52,401 nucleotides of DNA from Chitinophagaceae bacterium (GCA_017853575.1 JAFMJI010000013.1:1-52401), one strand, 5' to 3'; numbered from the stretch's first letter, positions 1-10,096 are shown. Notes: generated from the letters alone by a model not told the origin. Numbers and translations are program-made.

Positions 1-40
1 CATTCTCTTTACCTTATTATTGCATCGATTTGAGGAAATT

Positions 41-2380
41 ATGGCAAAGAATTTACTGATCGTTGAGTCCCCTGCGAAAGCAAAAACAATTGAGAAAATC
101 TTAGGCAGTGATTTTGAGGTGAAGAGCTGCTATGGGCATATCCGTGACCTGGAAAAGAATGAAATGGGTATTGATATAAAGAAAGGTTTCAAACCGCGAT
201 ATATCGTTCCTGAGGAAAAAGAAAAGGTCGTTAAGGAGTTAAAACAATTGGCTAAAAAATCAGAAGAAGTATGGTTAGCAACGGATGAAGACCGTGAAGG
301 TGAGGCCATCAGTTGGCATTTATGTGAAGTACTTGGGCTTGATCCAACCTCTACAAAAAGAATTGTTTTTCATGAAATCACCAAGCCAGCAATTAAATCT
401 GCTGTAGAAAAACCTCGAACTGTAAATATGAATCTGGTCAATGCGCAACAAGCCAGAAGGATATTGGACAGAATCGTTGGATTTGAAATCTCTCCTATTT
501 TATGGAGAAAAATGAGCATGAAGAATAATCTTTCTGCCGGAAGGGTTCAGAGTGTAGCAGTAAGAATATTGGTGGAAAGAGAAAGAGCCATCAACTCTTT
601 TGTTCCTGTAAGTCATTTTAAAATTGAAGCAACTTTTGCAGCAAAAGACATCAATGGAAAATCGGTTACATTCAAAGCAGAAGGGTCCAAAAAAAATAAT
701 GAGCAAGATGCACAAAAGTTCCTGGAAGGCTGTACCAACGCAGGCTTCAAAGTAGATGATATTCAAAAAAAGCCTTCAAAGAAATCTCCCGCTGCACCAT
801 TTACAACATCAACTTTACAACAGGAAGCAAGTAGAAAATTGGGATACGGCGTAAGTAAAACAATGTTAATTGCCCAGAAATTATATGAGGCAGGACATAT
901 TACTTATATGAGAACTGACAGTGTGAACTTGAGTGAAACTGCTGTAAAGGACATATCAAATCAGATAACTACATCATACGGCAAAGACTATCTTCAAACT
1001 AGAAAGTTCAAGAACAAAAACGAATCTGCACAAGAGGCACACGAAGCCATCCGTCCTACATATATGGACAAAACAACTGTTGACATTGCAGATGGACAAA
1101 GGCTTTATGACCTGATTTGGAAAAGAACCATGGCATCTCAGATGTCAGATGCAGAATTAGAAAAAACAATAGCAGACATTTCCATTTCAACGCAGCAAGA
1201 GAAATTAAAGGCCGAAGGTGAGGTGATGAAATTTGAGGGATTCCTTAAAGTATATAATGAGAGCAAGGACGAAGATGAAGAAGATGATGCAGTTGAAGGA
1301 ATGTTGCCACCATTAGAAGTTGGTCAATCACTTGACTTACAAACATTAACTGCTACCGAAAGATATAGCAGGCCTCAACCGAGATACACAGAAGCCTCTT
1401 TGGTAAAAAAATTGGAGGAATTGGGAATTGGAAGACCTTCAACCTATGCCCCAACCATATCTACGATTTTAAAAAGAGGGTATGTTGAGAAAAAGGAAAA
1501 AGAAGGCGTAAAAAGAGATTTCAGAGTTCTCACGTTGCAAAAAGGCAAAATCACTAAAGTCACAGAACAGGAAAACACTGGAGCAGAAAAAGGAAAACTT
1601 TTCCCTACTGACCTGGGTTCTGTTGTAACTGATTTTTTGATACAATATTTCAATCATGTAATGGATTATGGATTCACTGCCAAGATTGAAAATGAATTCG
1701 ACGAGATTGCAGATGGAGATCAAGACTGGAGCAAGATGTTGAAAGACTTCTACTCTCCTTTTAAGAAAGATGTTGATCATACCATGGAGAAAGCTGAAAG
1801 AATCAGCGGAGAGCGTGAACTTGGCCATGATCCAGTTTCTGGTAAACGAGTAATTGCTAGAATGGGCAGATATGGACCAATGGTTCAAATGGGTGAAACA
1901 ACAGAGGAGGAAAAACCAAAATTTGCAAAACTTAGAGCAGATCAAAGTATTGAAACCATTCAACTGAATGAAGCACTTGAATTATTCAAACTTCCAAGAA
2001 TACTTGGTGAGTTTGAGGGAAGTGAAGTACAAGTGAACATCGGAAGATTTGGTCCGTACATCGCCCATGATAAAAAATTCTATTCTTTAGCAAAAGAATT
2101 TGATCCTTATGAAATCAATCTAGAAACTGCGACTCCAATCATAGAAGAGAAGAGAAAAGCAAAAGATGAGAGAACGATCAAGATTTTTGAAAAAGAGAAA
2201 ATACAGTTGTTAAAAGGGCCTTATGGTCCATATATTAAAAAAGGACTGCGCAACTTTCCTATTCCTAAGGAAAAGCAAGAAGAGGCAAAAGACCTTAGCA
2301 TTGAAGATGTACAGGCTATGATTGAACATGCCATTGCCAATCCTTCCAGAGGAAAAAGAAAGGCAAAGAAGAAATCATAA
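41..2380 (+). CDS. topA: DNA topoisomerase I
   Basis: Type IA topoisomerase that relaxes negatively supercoiled DNA by transient single-strand cleavage in the cytoplasm. The Toprim domain at the N-terminus (MAKNLLIVESPAKAKTIE) carries the acidic motif DEDREGE near residue 82. The catalytic tyrosine lies in ITYMRTDS at about residue 289. The 5Y-CAP core follows (GRPSTYAPTIS), then C-terminal repeats of the type GRYGPMVQ, GRFGPYIA and GPYGPYIK, and a lysine-rich end. Repeats of this type replace the zinc fingers of the E. coli enzyme, as in many Bacteroidota. I chose ATG 41 because it starts exactly at the family N-terminus; the frame is open upstream from a TTG at 20. The next gene begins 10 nt downstream, so co-transcription is likely. 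Its own promoter is outside the window. Confidence 0.97.
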   Translation: MAKNLLIVESPAKAKTIEKILGSDFEVKSCYGHIRDLEKNEMGIDIKKGFKPRYIVPEEKEKVVKELKQLAKKSEEVWLATDEDREGEAISWHLCEVLGLDPTSTKRIVFHEITKPAIKSAVEKPRTVNMNLVNAQQARRILDRIVGFEISPILWRKMSMKNNLSAGRVQSVAVRILVERERAINSFVPVSHFKIEATFAAKDINGKSVTFKAEGSKKNNEQDAQKFLEGCTNAGFKVDDIQKKPSKKSPAAPFTTSTLQQEASRKLGYGVSKTMLIAQKLYEAGHITYMRTDSVNLSETAVKDISNQITTSYGKDYLQTRKFKNKNESAQEAHEAIRPTYMDKTTVDIADGQRLYDLIWKRTMASQMSDAELEKTIADISISTQQEKLKAEGEVMKFEGFLKVYNESKDEDEEDDAVEGMLPPLEVGQSLDLQTLTATERYSRPQPRYTEASLVKKLEELGIGRPSTYAPTISTILKRGYVEKKEKEGVKRDFRVLTLQKGKITKVTEQENTGAEKGKLFPTDLGSVVTDFLIQYFNHVMDYGFTAKIENEFDEIADGDQDWSKMLKDFYSPFKKDVDHTMEKAERISGERELGHDPVSGKRVIARMGRYGPMVQMGETTEEEKPKFAKLRADQSIETIQLNEALELFKLPRILGEFEGSEVQVNIGRFGPYIAHDKKFYSLAKEFDPYEINLETATPIIEEKRKAKDERTIKIFEKEKIQLLKGPYGPYIKKGLRNFPIPKEKQEEAKDLSIEDVQAMIEHAIANPSRGKRKAKKKS

Positions 2381-2390
2381 ATATTCTGTG

Positions 2391-3254
2391 ATGATGGCCA
2401 ACAGTGAGTTACACGCTTTGTTGAATTTAATTGAAGACCCTGATGAAGAGGTGTTTCTTTCAATCACAGATAGGTTCATTGGACTTGGACAAGAGATCAT
2501 CCCAATACTGGAAGAACATCAACACTCAACACATGATGAAGAGCAAATCAAAAAAATCAATTTCATCATTGACAAAGTTGCATTGTCTATTTTGACCGAC
2601 GAATTGCTGGAGTGGAAAATTTCTGAAGATCAATCGACCGTCGAAGCTTCCTTAATCATCTCCCGATATCTGAACAGAGAGATCAATCAAGAGAATATAT
2701 TTTTTGAAATTGAGAAAATCAGAAGAAGCGTTTGGCTAGAGTTAAATGACTACCTGACACCATTGGAGGAAGTAAACATCATCAATAAAATCATTTTTGA
2801 ATATTATAAATTCAAAGGTCTTGAAACAAACTATGCCAATAGCAAGGATTTTGATCTATATAGCTTGATCTGCAACAAGCAATCCAACACTTTTGCTCTT
2901 GGTGCCCTCTATTTACTGATATCCGAAATGTTGGGATTGAGTTTAAAGCCCGTTGAAGTTCCTCGTCAAAATTTAATCTGCTACTTTGAAGAAGATCTTC
3001 TTTTTGATGAAAAAGGCAATGGAATACTTTTTTTCCTTGATCCATTAAACGGACAAGTATATACACACAAGGACATAGAGAATTATTTGAAAAAAATCAA
3101 TTATGTCCCCTACCCAATGAACATTACAACAGTTTCATCTCTCAGATTTGTTCAAAAATGGTTGAACGAGCTTGCAAAAGTTGAAAAAGAATCAGGAAAG
3201 GAACATAAGTACACAGGACTACAATCCATCATTGAAAAGCTCAGTGAGCTATAA
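2391..3254 (+). CDS. SirB1/transglutaminase-like family protein
   Basis: About 287 residues, starting at the ATG-ATG pair 2391/2394 just after the topA stop; a longer in-frame start inside topA is unlikely. The middle part resembles the SirB1 N-terminal (transglutaminase-like fold) family: LTPLEEVNIINKIIFEY, then NTFALGALYLLISEMLGL, then an LKPVEVPRQNLICYF stretch and FLDPLNGQVYT. The usual glycine-histidine in the PGHF motif is replaced by PRQN, and no obvious Cys-His-Asp triad is visible, so enzymatic activity is doubtful. Biochemical function is unknown for the family. No signal peptide or membrane segment is present, so it should be cytoplasmic. Placement behind topA suggests housekeeping rather than accessory character. 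Confidence 0.7.
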   Translation: MMANSELHALLNLIEDPDEEVFLSITDRFIGLGQEIIPILEEHQHSTHDEEQIKKINFIIDKVALSILTDELLEWKISEDQSTVEASLIISRYLNREINQENIFFEIEKIRRSVWLELNDYLTPLEEVNIINKIIFEYYKFKGLETNYANSKDFDLYSLICNKQSNTFALGALYLLISEMLGLSLKPVEVPRQNLICYFEEDLLFDEKGNGILFFLDPLNGQVYTHKDIENYLKKINYVPYPMNITTVSSLRFVQKWLNELAKVEKESGKEHKYTGLQSIIEKLSEL

Positions 3255-3298
3255 AAACAGATCCATTTTTTAAGTATCTTGATATAAAATCAAGAAAA

Positions 3299-3628
3299 TT
3301 GATCACTTGGGAAGATTTTGCAAAGGTGGAGATCAGGTCTGGAACAATTTTAGCTGCAAAACCATTTGAAAAAGCAAAAAAACCTGCATATCAACTTGAG
3401 ATTGATTTTGGTCCACTAGGTATTAAAAAATCATCCGCTCAAATCACACATCATTATAGCGTGGAAGAATTAATAGGAAAACAGATCATCGCAGTTGTTA
3501 ATTTCCCACCCAAACAGATAGCCAACTTTTTCAGCGAATGTTTGGTCTTAGGCGTTTACGACAAAGACCAACAAGTCATTTTATTACAACCAACTTTACC
3601 TGTTGACAATGGATCAAAAATTGGATAA
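3299..3628 (+). CDS. csaA: CsaA-like tRNA-binding protein
   Basis: A 109-residue OB-fold protein of the CsaA/tRNA-binding-domain family (Pfam tRNA_bind), similar in length to B. subtilis CsaA (about 110). The N-terminus MITWEDFAKVEIRSGTI and the segment KSSAQITHHY followed by GKQIIAVVNFPPKQIANF are hallmark positions. CsaA proteins dimerise, bind tRNA-like ligands and have been described as export-related chaperones. The start is a TTG at 3299: there is no in-frame ATG near it, and the translated start matches the family exactly. The 3' end overlaps the next gene by 20 nt, indicating an operon with the alkyltransferase. Confidence 0.9.
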   Translation: MITWEDFAKVEIRSGTILAAKPFEKAKKPAYQLEIDFGPLGIKKSSAQITHHYSVEELIGKQIIAVVNFPPKQIANFFSECLVLGVYDKDQQVILLQPTLPVDNGSKIG

Positions 3629-4103
3629 CAATCAGACCAAAGGAATGATTGAAACCCCACTAGGTTGGATTCATGTTGAATATGATTCCAACAGTATAAA
3701 GTCATTATATTTTACAGATAAAACTTTAGATAACCCAACTAAAATCATTGACAATCAATTATTTGATAAAATAAAAAATGATATTACAAATTACTTTAAT
3801 AAGCAATTGACCTCATTCAAATTTACCCTGAATCCTGAAGGCACTCCATTTCAAAAAAGGGTATGGAAAGAGCTTGAAAAGATTCCCTATGGAAGTACTT
3901 GTTCCTACCAGGAATTGGCCATCAGGCTTGAGGGAAAGGAGAAAACAAGGGCTGTGGCAACTGCAATTGCCAAAAACCCAATTTTAATATTGATACCCTG
4001 TCACCGGGTGATTGGCTCAAATGGGAAATTGACCGGATTTTCAGGGGGGTTAAACAGAAAAAGAGCATTATTGGAACTGGAAGGCAATTCTGTCATAGAA
4101 TAA
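3609..4103 (+). CDS. ogt: Methylated-DNA--protein-cysteine methyltransferase
   Basis: Suicide repair protein that moves alkyl groups from O6-alkylguanine to its own cysteine. The active-site signature PCHRVIG is present with the acceptor Cys at about residue 131, preceded by the helix-turn-helix core (TPFQKRVWKELEKIPYGSTCSYQELA) region and followed by LTGFSGGLNRKRALLELE, which is the usual C-terminal order. The N-terminal ribonuclease-like domain is short but present. ATG 3609 overlaps the end of csaA; ATG 3645 (MIETPLGW) is an alternative that would remove 12 residues and also fits the family. There is no fused Ada regulatory domain. An 81-nt gap separates it from the efflux operon. Confidence 0.93.
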   Translation: MDQKLDNNQTKGMIETPLGWIHVEYDSNSIKSLYFTDKTLDNPTKIIDNQLFDKIKNDITNYFNKQLTSFKFTLNPEGTPFQKRVWKELEKIPYGSTCSYQELAIRLEGKEKTRAVATAIAKNPILILIPCHRVIGSNGKLTGFSGGLNRKRALLELEGNSVIE

Positions 4104-4184
4104 AGCGTTTTACCGAAGGAAATCCTGTGTAAAATCATCAAATTCAACAAGTTTTGCATTTAAATACAACTTATTTTCGTCCGT

Positions 4185-5225
4185 ATGAAAAAAATAACCA
4201 TTCTAGCGGCTATTCTAACTGTTTTCATCTCTTGTAATGAGAAAAAGTCTACCCGTACCAAGACTACCGATCCAACTAAATCTGGCCCCCTTTCTGTTGA
4301 TGTGAAAGTGCTTGTCAGAGACACTGTTGCCGAATCTATTGAGGTAGCGGGGAACATCCTACCTTATGAGTTGACTGAAATCAGACCAGAAATTTCTGGT
4401 AGAATTGTTTCTTTAAACTTCAAAGAAGGATCAACTGTACAAAAAAATACGGTTTTATTGAAGCTGTTTGATGGAGATTTGCAGGCACAATTAAAAAAAC
4501 TTCAGGTACAACAACAAATTGCTGATAAAACCGAAGAACGTCAAAGAGAATTATTGAAGATCAACGGTATCAGTCAACAAGACTATGACTTGAGCCTACT
4601 TCAATTAAACAACATCAAAGCTGATATTGAATTGCTTAAGGTGAATATTTCCAAGACAGAAATCAAGGCTCCTTATACAGGAAGAATTGGTTTAAGAAAC
4701 ATTTCTCTTGGGGCTTTTGTTACTCCCTCAAATATCATTACTTCAATCAGCCAGGTTGATCAGAAAAAAATCAGTTTCAGCATCCCAGAAAAATACAGCA
4801 ACCAGGTTCGCCAGGGTATGAAAGTTCAGTTTGGTATTGAAGGGAAAGAGATGGATTATTTTGCTACAGTCTTGGCCTCTGAGAGTGTCATTGAATCACA
4901 GACACGTAACCTCAAAATATTAGCAACAATTAATGATGACAAAAACGAATTGGTACCAGGTACCTTTGCAAAGGTAAGTCTTACGCTCGGCGAGAATACC
5001 AATGCTGTATCTGTGCCTACTCAATGTATTATCCCAAGTGCCAGATCAAAACAGTTGGTACTGTACAAGAATGGTGAACCTCAATTCGTAAATGTAACCA
5101 CAGGAATCAGAAGTGTTGACAATGTTCAGATCACAGATGGTGTTCAACCAGGCGATACTGTGATTGTAACAGGTCTCCTCTTCATTAGAAAAGATTCGAA
5201 ATTAAAAATCGGTAAGATTCAATAG
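4185..5225 (+). CDS. RND efflux periplasmic adaptor, lipoprotein
   Basis: HlyD/AcrA-type membrane fusion protein of 346 residues. A short signal peptide ends in the lipobox-like FISC with lipidated Cys at position 17, so it should be anchored in the inner membrane facing the periplasm. The barrel-sandwich lipoyl half-motifs are visible (RPEISGRIVSLNFKEGSTV and ETEIKAPYTGRIGLRN-like region near residues 155-165), flanking an alpha-hairpin rich in K, Q and L. The beta-barrel (ISFSIPEKYSNQVRQG) and membrane-proximal domain (TQCIIPSARS) follow. It is first in a three-gene operon with the pump 20 nt downstream. Substrate is not predictable from sequence. The window shows no adjacent transcriptional regulator. 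Confidence 0.93.
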   Translation: MKKITILAAILTVFISCNEKKSTRTKTTDPTKSGPLSVDVKVLVRDTVAESIEVAGNILPYELTEIRPEISGRIVSLNFKEGSTVQKNTVLLKLFDGDLQAQLKKLQVQQQIADKTEERQRELLKINGISQQDYDLSLLQLNNIKADIELLKVNISKTEIKAPYTGRIGLRNISLGAFVTPSNIITSISQVDQKKISFSIPEKYSNQVRQGMKVQFGIEGKEMDYFATVLASESVIESQTRNLKILATINDDKNELVPGTFAKVSLTLGENTNAVSVPTQCIIPSARSKQLVLYKNGEPQFVNVTTGIRSVDNVQITDGVQPGDTVIVTGLLFIRKDSKLKIGKIQ

Positions 5226-5245
5226 TCAGATACAAACCTTAAAGA

Positions 5246-8200
5246 ATGAACCTTTCAGAACTTAGTATTAAACGACCGGTATTTGCGGTAGTTTGCAGCA
5301 TAGTGATCATCATCTTTGGTGGTCTGGGTTATAGTTTTCTTGGGGTAAGAGAATATCCCGCTATTGATCCTCCCATCGTAAATGTTAGATGCAGCTATGT
5401 TGGAGCAAATGCTGAAATCATAGAACAGCAGGTTACCGAAGTGCTTGAGAAAGCTGTTAATGGCGTACAAGGTGTAAAAAACATTACTTCATCAAGTTCC
5501 CAAGGAAGCTCAAATATTACTGTTGAATTTGAATTGGGTGTTGATCTTGAAAGAGCAGCCAACGATGTAAGAGAAAAAGTATCACAGGTTAGTGGACAAT
5601 TGCCTCAAGACCTGGATGCACCTCCTGTGGTTGCAAAACAAGATTCAGATGCAGAACCAATTGTGTTCATGCAAATGCAGAGTAATAAAAGAACATTGCT
5701 TGAGATTTCAGACCTCGCAGAAAACATAGTTCAAGAACGTTTACAAACGATATCAGGTGTGAGTGGTGTAAACATTTTTGGACAAAGGCCTGCCATGAGA
5801 ATTTGGTTTGATCCAGTAAAACTATCCGCTTACCGTTTAACCATAAGTGATGTAAAAACAGCATTGGATAGAGAAAATATTGAACTACCTGGAGGTAAAG
5901 TACGTGGAAATGTTACGGAGCTCACAGTTAAAGCGTATGGTAAACTCACAACGGAAGAGGATTTCAATAACTTGATCATCAGACAAACCGAAGGCAATAT
6001 TATACGCCTCAAAGACATAGGGTATGCCATTATTGGTCCAGAGAATGAAGAATCCGCCACCAGAAAAAACAATGTGAGATCTGTAAACCTCGCTGTAATT
6101 GCACAGCCAGGATCTAATCAGGTTGCAATTGCCGATGAACTCTATAAAAGAATTGAACAGATCAAAAAAGACCTTCCACAGGATATTATCTTGGAAATTG
6201 GCTTTGATAGAACCCTGTTTGTAAGAAAAGCCATTACGGAGGTAAAAGAAACATTGTTTATTGCAATCCTGCTGGTTGTACTGATTATTTATTTATTCTT
6301 CAGGGAATGGTCGATCGCATTCAGACCTTTAATCGATATACCTGTAGCATTGGTCGGTGCATTCTTTATTATGTACCTAGCCGGGTTTTCTATCAACGTA
6401 CTCACTTTGCTTTCGCTGGTACTTGCAACCGGACTTGTTGTAGACGATGGTATTGTAGTAACAGAAAACATCTTCAAGAAGATCGAGCAAGGAATGGATA
6501 AATACACTGCCGCAAAAGAAGGATCAAAAGAAATTTTCTTTGCAGTTATCTCTACTTCCTTAACCCTTGCCATCGTGTTCTTGCCGATCATTTTCCTTCA
6601 AGGTTTCGTAGGAAGTTTGTTCAGAGAATTCGGTATTGTAGTTGCAGGAGCTGTATTGATTTCTGCGTTTGTATCTCTTTCACTCACGCCAGTTCTGAAT
6701 ATTTATCTGACCAAGAAAAATGTACATGATCATTCTTGGTTTTATAGAAAAACAGAGCCCTTCTTCGCAGGAATGGAAAACGGCTACAAAAGAATGTTGA
6801 ATGCATTTATGGGGAAAAGATGGATTGCATTTGTAATTGTGGCTATTTGCGCAGCCGCCATTTATTTTGTTGGCAAAAAACTTCCATCTGAACTCGCTCC
6901 AATGGAAGATAGGAATAGATTAAGGATGAGCATCACGGCACCAGAAGGAACAGATTTTGATTACATGGACAGGGCTGTTTACGACATTACCCAACGAGTG
7001 ATGGATTCTGTGCCCGAGCGTTATGTGGTGCTTTCATTTGCACCAAATTTTGCGGGTGCAGGTGGATCCAACAATGCCAACGTTAGTATTGGATTGGTAG
7101 ATGCAGGAGAAAGAAAGAGAAGTCAAAATGATATCGCACAGAACCTCAATAAAATTTTTAAAGATCAAACAGACCTGAGAATTTTTGTTACACAAGAGCA
7201 AACCATTTCAGTGGGACAAGGTGGACGAGGACAGCTTCCTGTTCAATTTGTTTTGCAAAACCTCAGCTTTGACAAACTGAAAGAAAAAGTTCCCTTGTTC
7301 ATGGATGAAGTAGCAAAAAGTTCAGTGTTTCAAGGAAACGACGTCAACTTGAAATTCAATAAACCTGAAATTCAAATCAGAATTGACCGCCTAAAAGCAA
7401 GTGAATTGGGAATTTCTATTTTGGATATTTCTAATACATTGCAATTAGCGCTTAGCGGAAGAAGATTCGGCTATTTCCTTAGAAATGGAAAACAATACCA
7501 AGTAATTGGACAAGTTGATAGAAAAGACAGGGATGCACCAGTTGATTTGAAATCTTTCTACCTTAGAAGCAGAGCAGGTGAATTGATTCAATTGGACAAC
7601 CTTGTAAAATTCAATGAATCTGCTACCCCACCTTCTATTTATCACTTCAACAGATTGAAGAGTGCCATTGTTTCAGCAGGTTTAGCACCTGGAAAAACAC
7701 TGGGAGATGGCATCAAGGAAATGAAAAGAATTGCAGGTGTTGTTTTGGACGATTCCTTTACTACAAGCTTGAGCGGATCATCAAGAGATTTTGCAGAAAG
7801 CTCTTCAAATACACAAACTGCATTTCTACTTGCATTGGTATTGATCTTTTTGATTCTTGCAGCTCAATTTGAAAGCTTTGTGGATCCTTTCATAATCATG
7901 ATCACAGTGCCATTGGCATTGGCAGGTGCCGTCATCAGTCTTTCAATATTCGGACAAACATTAAATATCTTTTCACAGATTGGAATCATCATGCTGATTG
8001 GGTTGGTAACCAAAAACGGTATTCTGATTGTAGAATTTGCGAACCAAAAACGTGAAGCAGGTATCTCAAAATTGGATGCGGTATTGGAAGCTTCCGTAGC
8101 AAGGCTTCGTCCAATTCTGATGACAACTTTGGCAACAGCGTTGGGTGCTCTTCCTATTGCATTGGCATTGGGTTCTGCAGGAAAAAGCCGTATACCACTC

Positions 8201-8308
8201 GGTATTGTAATTATTGGAGGATTGCTCTTTGCTTTGGTGCTCACCTTGTTTGTGGTACCAGCACTGTATACATATATTTCCAGGAAAAAAACTACTCATG
8301 CAAATTAG
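5246..8308 (+). CDS. RND multidrug efflux permease, HAE1 family
   Basis: AcrB-like proton/drug antiporter of 1020 residues, the usual length for the hydrophobe/amphiphile efflux-1 (HAE1) family. The N-terminus (MNLSELSIKRPVFAVVCSIV) opens with TM1, followed by a large periplasmic loop, TM2-6, a second loop and TM8-12. The proton-relay aspartates occur as the DD pair in GLVVDDGIVVTENI (TM4 region). Other family signatures are YPAIDPPIVNV, GLAPGKTLGDGI, and AARLRPILMTTLATALGALP-like text (VARLRPILMTTLATALG) near the end. It should form an inner-membrane trimer working with the upstream adaptor and downstream TolC. The downstream gene's ATG lies 11 nt before this stop, so translation is probably coupled. 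Confidence 0.96.
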   Translation: MNLSELSIKRPVFAVVCSIVIIIFGGLGYSFLGVREYPAIDPPIVNVRCSYVGANAEIIEQQVTEVLEKAVNGVQGVKNITSSSSQGSSNITVEFELGVDLERAANDVREKVSQVSGQLPQDLDAPPVVAKQDSDAEPIVFMQMQSNKRTLLEISDLAENIVQERLQTISGVSGVNIFGQRPAMRIWFDPVKLSAYRLTISDVKTALDRENIELPGGKVRGNVTELTVKAYGKLTTEEDFNNLIIRQTEGNIIRLKDIGYAIIGPENEESATRKNNVRSVNLAVIAQPGSNQVAIADELYKRIEQIKKDLPQDIILEIGFDRTLFVRKAITEVKETLFIAILLVVLIIYLFFREWSIAFRPLIDIPVALVGAFFIMYLAGFSINVLTLLSLVLATGLVVDDGIVVTENIFKKIEQGMDKYTAAKEGSKEIFFAVISTSLTLAIVFLPIIFLQGFVGSLFREFGIVVAGAVLISAFVSLSLTPVLNIYLTKKNVHDHSWFYRKTEPFFAGMENGYKRMLNAFMGKRWIAFVIVAICAAAIYFVGKKLPSELAPMEDRNRLRMSITAPEGTDFDYMDRAVYDITQRVMDSVPERYVVLSFAPNFAGAGGSNNANVSIGLVDAGERKRSQNDIAQNLNKIFKDQTDLRIFVTQEQTISVGQGGRGQLPVQFVLQNLSFDKLKEKVPLFMDEVAKSSVFQGNDVNLKFNKPEIQIRIDRLKASELGISILDISNTLQLALSGRRFGYFLRNGKQYQVIGQVDRKDRDAPVDLKSFYLRSRAGELIQLDNLVKFNESATPPSIYHFNRLKSAIVSAGLAPGKTLGDGIKEMKRIAGVVLDDSFTTSLSGSSRDFAESSSNTQTAFLLALVLIFLILAAQFESFVDPFIIMITVPLALAGAVISLSIFGQTLNIFSQIGIIMLIGLVTKNGILIVEFANQKREAGISKLDAVLEASVARLRPILMTTLATALGALPIALALGSAGKSRIPLGIVIIGGLLFALVLTLFVVPALYTYISRKKTTHAN

Positions 8309-9602
8309 ACTTCTCATATTAGGCTTCCTTTTTGTTAATGCAGTAAATGCACAGGACTCTCTTTTTACTGCCAAGGATGCTGTGGATTTGGCGCTTAAAC
8401 AAAACATAGATATCCAAATTGCACAAAGTGATATTGAAATAACCAAGATCAATAATACTTGGGCGAATGCTGGCGCGTTACCTACCATTACCGCACAGGC
8501 TACCAATACTGAAGCCATCTCTAATCTGAATCAAAAATTAAATAACGGTAATTCAATTCAGAGAAACAATGTAAAAAACAACAGCTTGAATGCCAATATG
8601 GTACTCAGCTGGAGGGTTTTCAACGGAATGCGGGTGCAAGCAACAAAAGACAGATTTGAGATCATTGAAAAAATGGGAAACATCGCATTCAAACAACAAG
8701 TTGACCAAGTTATTTTTGACGTATTGAGTGTTTACTACAACTTGGTAAGATTGAATAAACAAGTGAATTCGACCCTTGCCATCATTGATTTATCCAAGGA
8801 GCGAGTTAAGATTGCTGAAACGAGGTTTAATGTTGGCAGCGGAACGAAAACTGATATGCTTCAGGCAAAAATCGATCTCAATACCCAGGAAGTGAATTTG
8901 AAAAATATCTTCAAACAAATTTCAACTACCAAAGCAAGCTTAAACAACCTGCTGAAACGAAATCCGCAGGAACCTATATATGCGAAAGAGGAACAATTCA
9001 AAATTCCTTCCATCAATTTAGATGAAATCGTCAAAAAAATTGACGAACAGAACTACCAGATGCTCATGGCTAATCAGACCAAATTGAACTTGGCAAATGA
9101 CAGGAGAATTATATTTTCTCAGAAGCTCCCTACCCTCACTTTAAATTCGTCTGCATTATTGAACAGAACAATTTCTACAGCAGGCTTGTTCCTGACCAAT
9201 CAGACATATGGGCCAAACGTTGGACTCTCCATTGGTATCCCCATCTTTCAGAGCAATATCAACAAGACTCAATTAAAAGTGAACGCTGTTCAACAAAAAC
9301 AACAGGCATTGGAGATTGAAGCATTGAAATCCAGAATACAAAGAGATCTTTTTATCGCTTACCAAGAATATCAAAATGCGATCGAAGCAACTAAAATTGA
9401 AGAATCAAATGTGAAACTTGCCGAAGAGAACAATAAAATATCTACTGAAAGATTCAGAAAGCTTCAAAGTAATTCTATTGAACTGCGTCAAGCACAATTG
9501 AGTTTAAATGATGCACAAGACAGATACATCAATGCACAATATAGGGCTCATATAGCCGCTACATCCATTTTGTACACCATTGGAGAAATCAGCAACTTTT
9601 AA
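8298..9602 (+). CDS. TolC family outer-membrane efflux protein
   Basis: Outer-membrane channel of 434 residues. I chose ATG 8298, overlapping the pump by 11 nt, because it yields a signal peptide (MQIRLLILGFLFVNAVNA, cleavage before QD); the longer open frame runs through the pump gene. The mature protein starts with DSLFTAKDAVDLALKQN, a standard TolC repeat opening, and shows two duplicated coiled-coil halves (AETRFNVGSGTKTDMLQAK and STERFRKLQSNSIELRQAQ). It completes an adaptor-pump-channel operon that can export substrate across both membranes. The stop codon abuts the end of the convergent cdd gene with no intergenic base, and no terminator hairpin is evident between them. Confidence 0.95.
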   Translation: MQIRLLILGFLFVNAVNAQDSLFTAKDAVDLALKQNIDIQIAQSDIEITKINNTWANAGALPTITAQATNTEAISNLNQKLNNGNSIQRNNVKNNSLNANMVLSWRVFNGMRVQATKDRFEIIEKMGNIAFKQQVDQVIFDVLSVYYNLVRLNKQVNSTLAIIDLSKERVKIAETRFNVGSGTKTDMLQAKIDLNTQEVNLKNIFKQISTTKASLNNLLKRNPQEPIYAKEEQFKIPSINLDEIVKKIDEQNYQMLMANQTKLNLANDRRIIFSQKLPTLTLNSSALLNRTISTAGLFLTNQTYGPNVGLSIGIPIFQSNINKTQLKVNAVQQKQQALEIEALKSRIQRDLFIAYQEYQNAIEATKIEESNVKLAEENNKISTERFRKLQSNSIELRQAQLSLNDAQDRYINAQYRAHIAATSILYTIGEISNF

Positions 9603-10091
9603 TTAGCTGATCAGGTTATTTTTCTTGAATGCCATTGGTAGTAGATCAGAAACTGAGTTGAATTCAAAAACCTCGCCTGATTGGCCGGTAAGGAGCAATC
9701 GTATATTCCCAGAAAATCTTGATTCAAATTCCACCAATGATTGTCTGCAAACACCGCATGGTGCAATAGGAACATCAGATCCCTGCTTATCACTTATATA
9801 ACTGATACAAATATTTTTAATCTCTACTTGAGGAGCAATAGTAGAAATTGCAGCCAGCATGACTCGCTCAGCACAGAGTCCAATGGGATATGAAGCATTC
9901 TCCTGGTTCGTACCATGCACCATGGTTCCGTTTTCCATTTGCGCCAAACTGGCTACTTTGAAACCTGAATATGGTGCATATGCAGCAGTAGCAATCTTTC
10001 TCGTTTCATTGATTAGAAATTGATCTTGTTCAGACAATTCAGATGCATCTTTGAAAGATTTGTATTGAATTTCAAAAGATGAATGTTGCAT
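9603..10091 (-). CDS. cdd: Cytidine deaminase
   Basis: Zinc-dependent cytidine/deoxycytidine deaminase of pyrimidine salvage, 162 residues, slightly longer than the 130-residue homotetrameric type. The active-site motif CAERVMLAAIS supplies one zinc cysteine and the catalytic glutamate. PCGVCRQSLVEF supplies the other two zinc cysteines. The substrate-binding stretch AAYAPYSGFKVASLA is intact. It lies 5 nt downstream of lepB on the same strand and is probably co-transcribed with it. Confidence 0.95.
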   Translation of the reverse strand: MQHSSFEIQYKSFKDASELSEQDQFLINETRKIATAAYAPYSGFKVASLAQMENGTMVHGTNQENASYPIGLCAERVMLAAISTIAPQVEIKNICISYISDKQGSDVPIAPCGVCRQSLVEFESRFSGNIRLLLTGQSGEVFEFNSVSDLLPMAFKKNNLIS

Positions 10092-10096
10092 ATGAT

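Noticed and set aside
4104-4184. Possible efflux operator or regulator binding site before the RND operon
   Set aside because: Only a weak TATTTTCG box very near the ATG was seen and no inverted repeat or neighbouring regulator gene.
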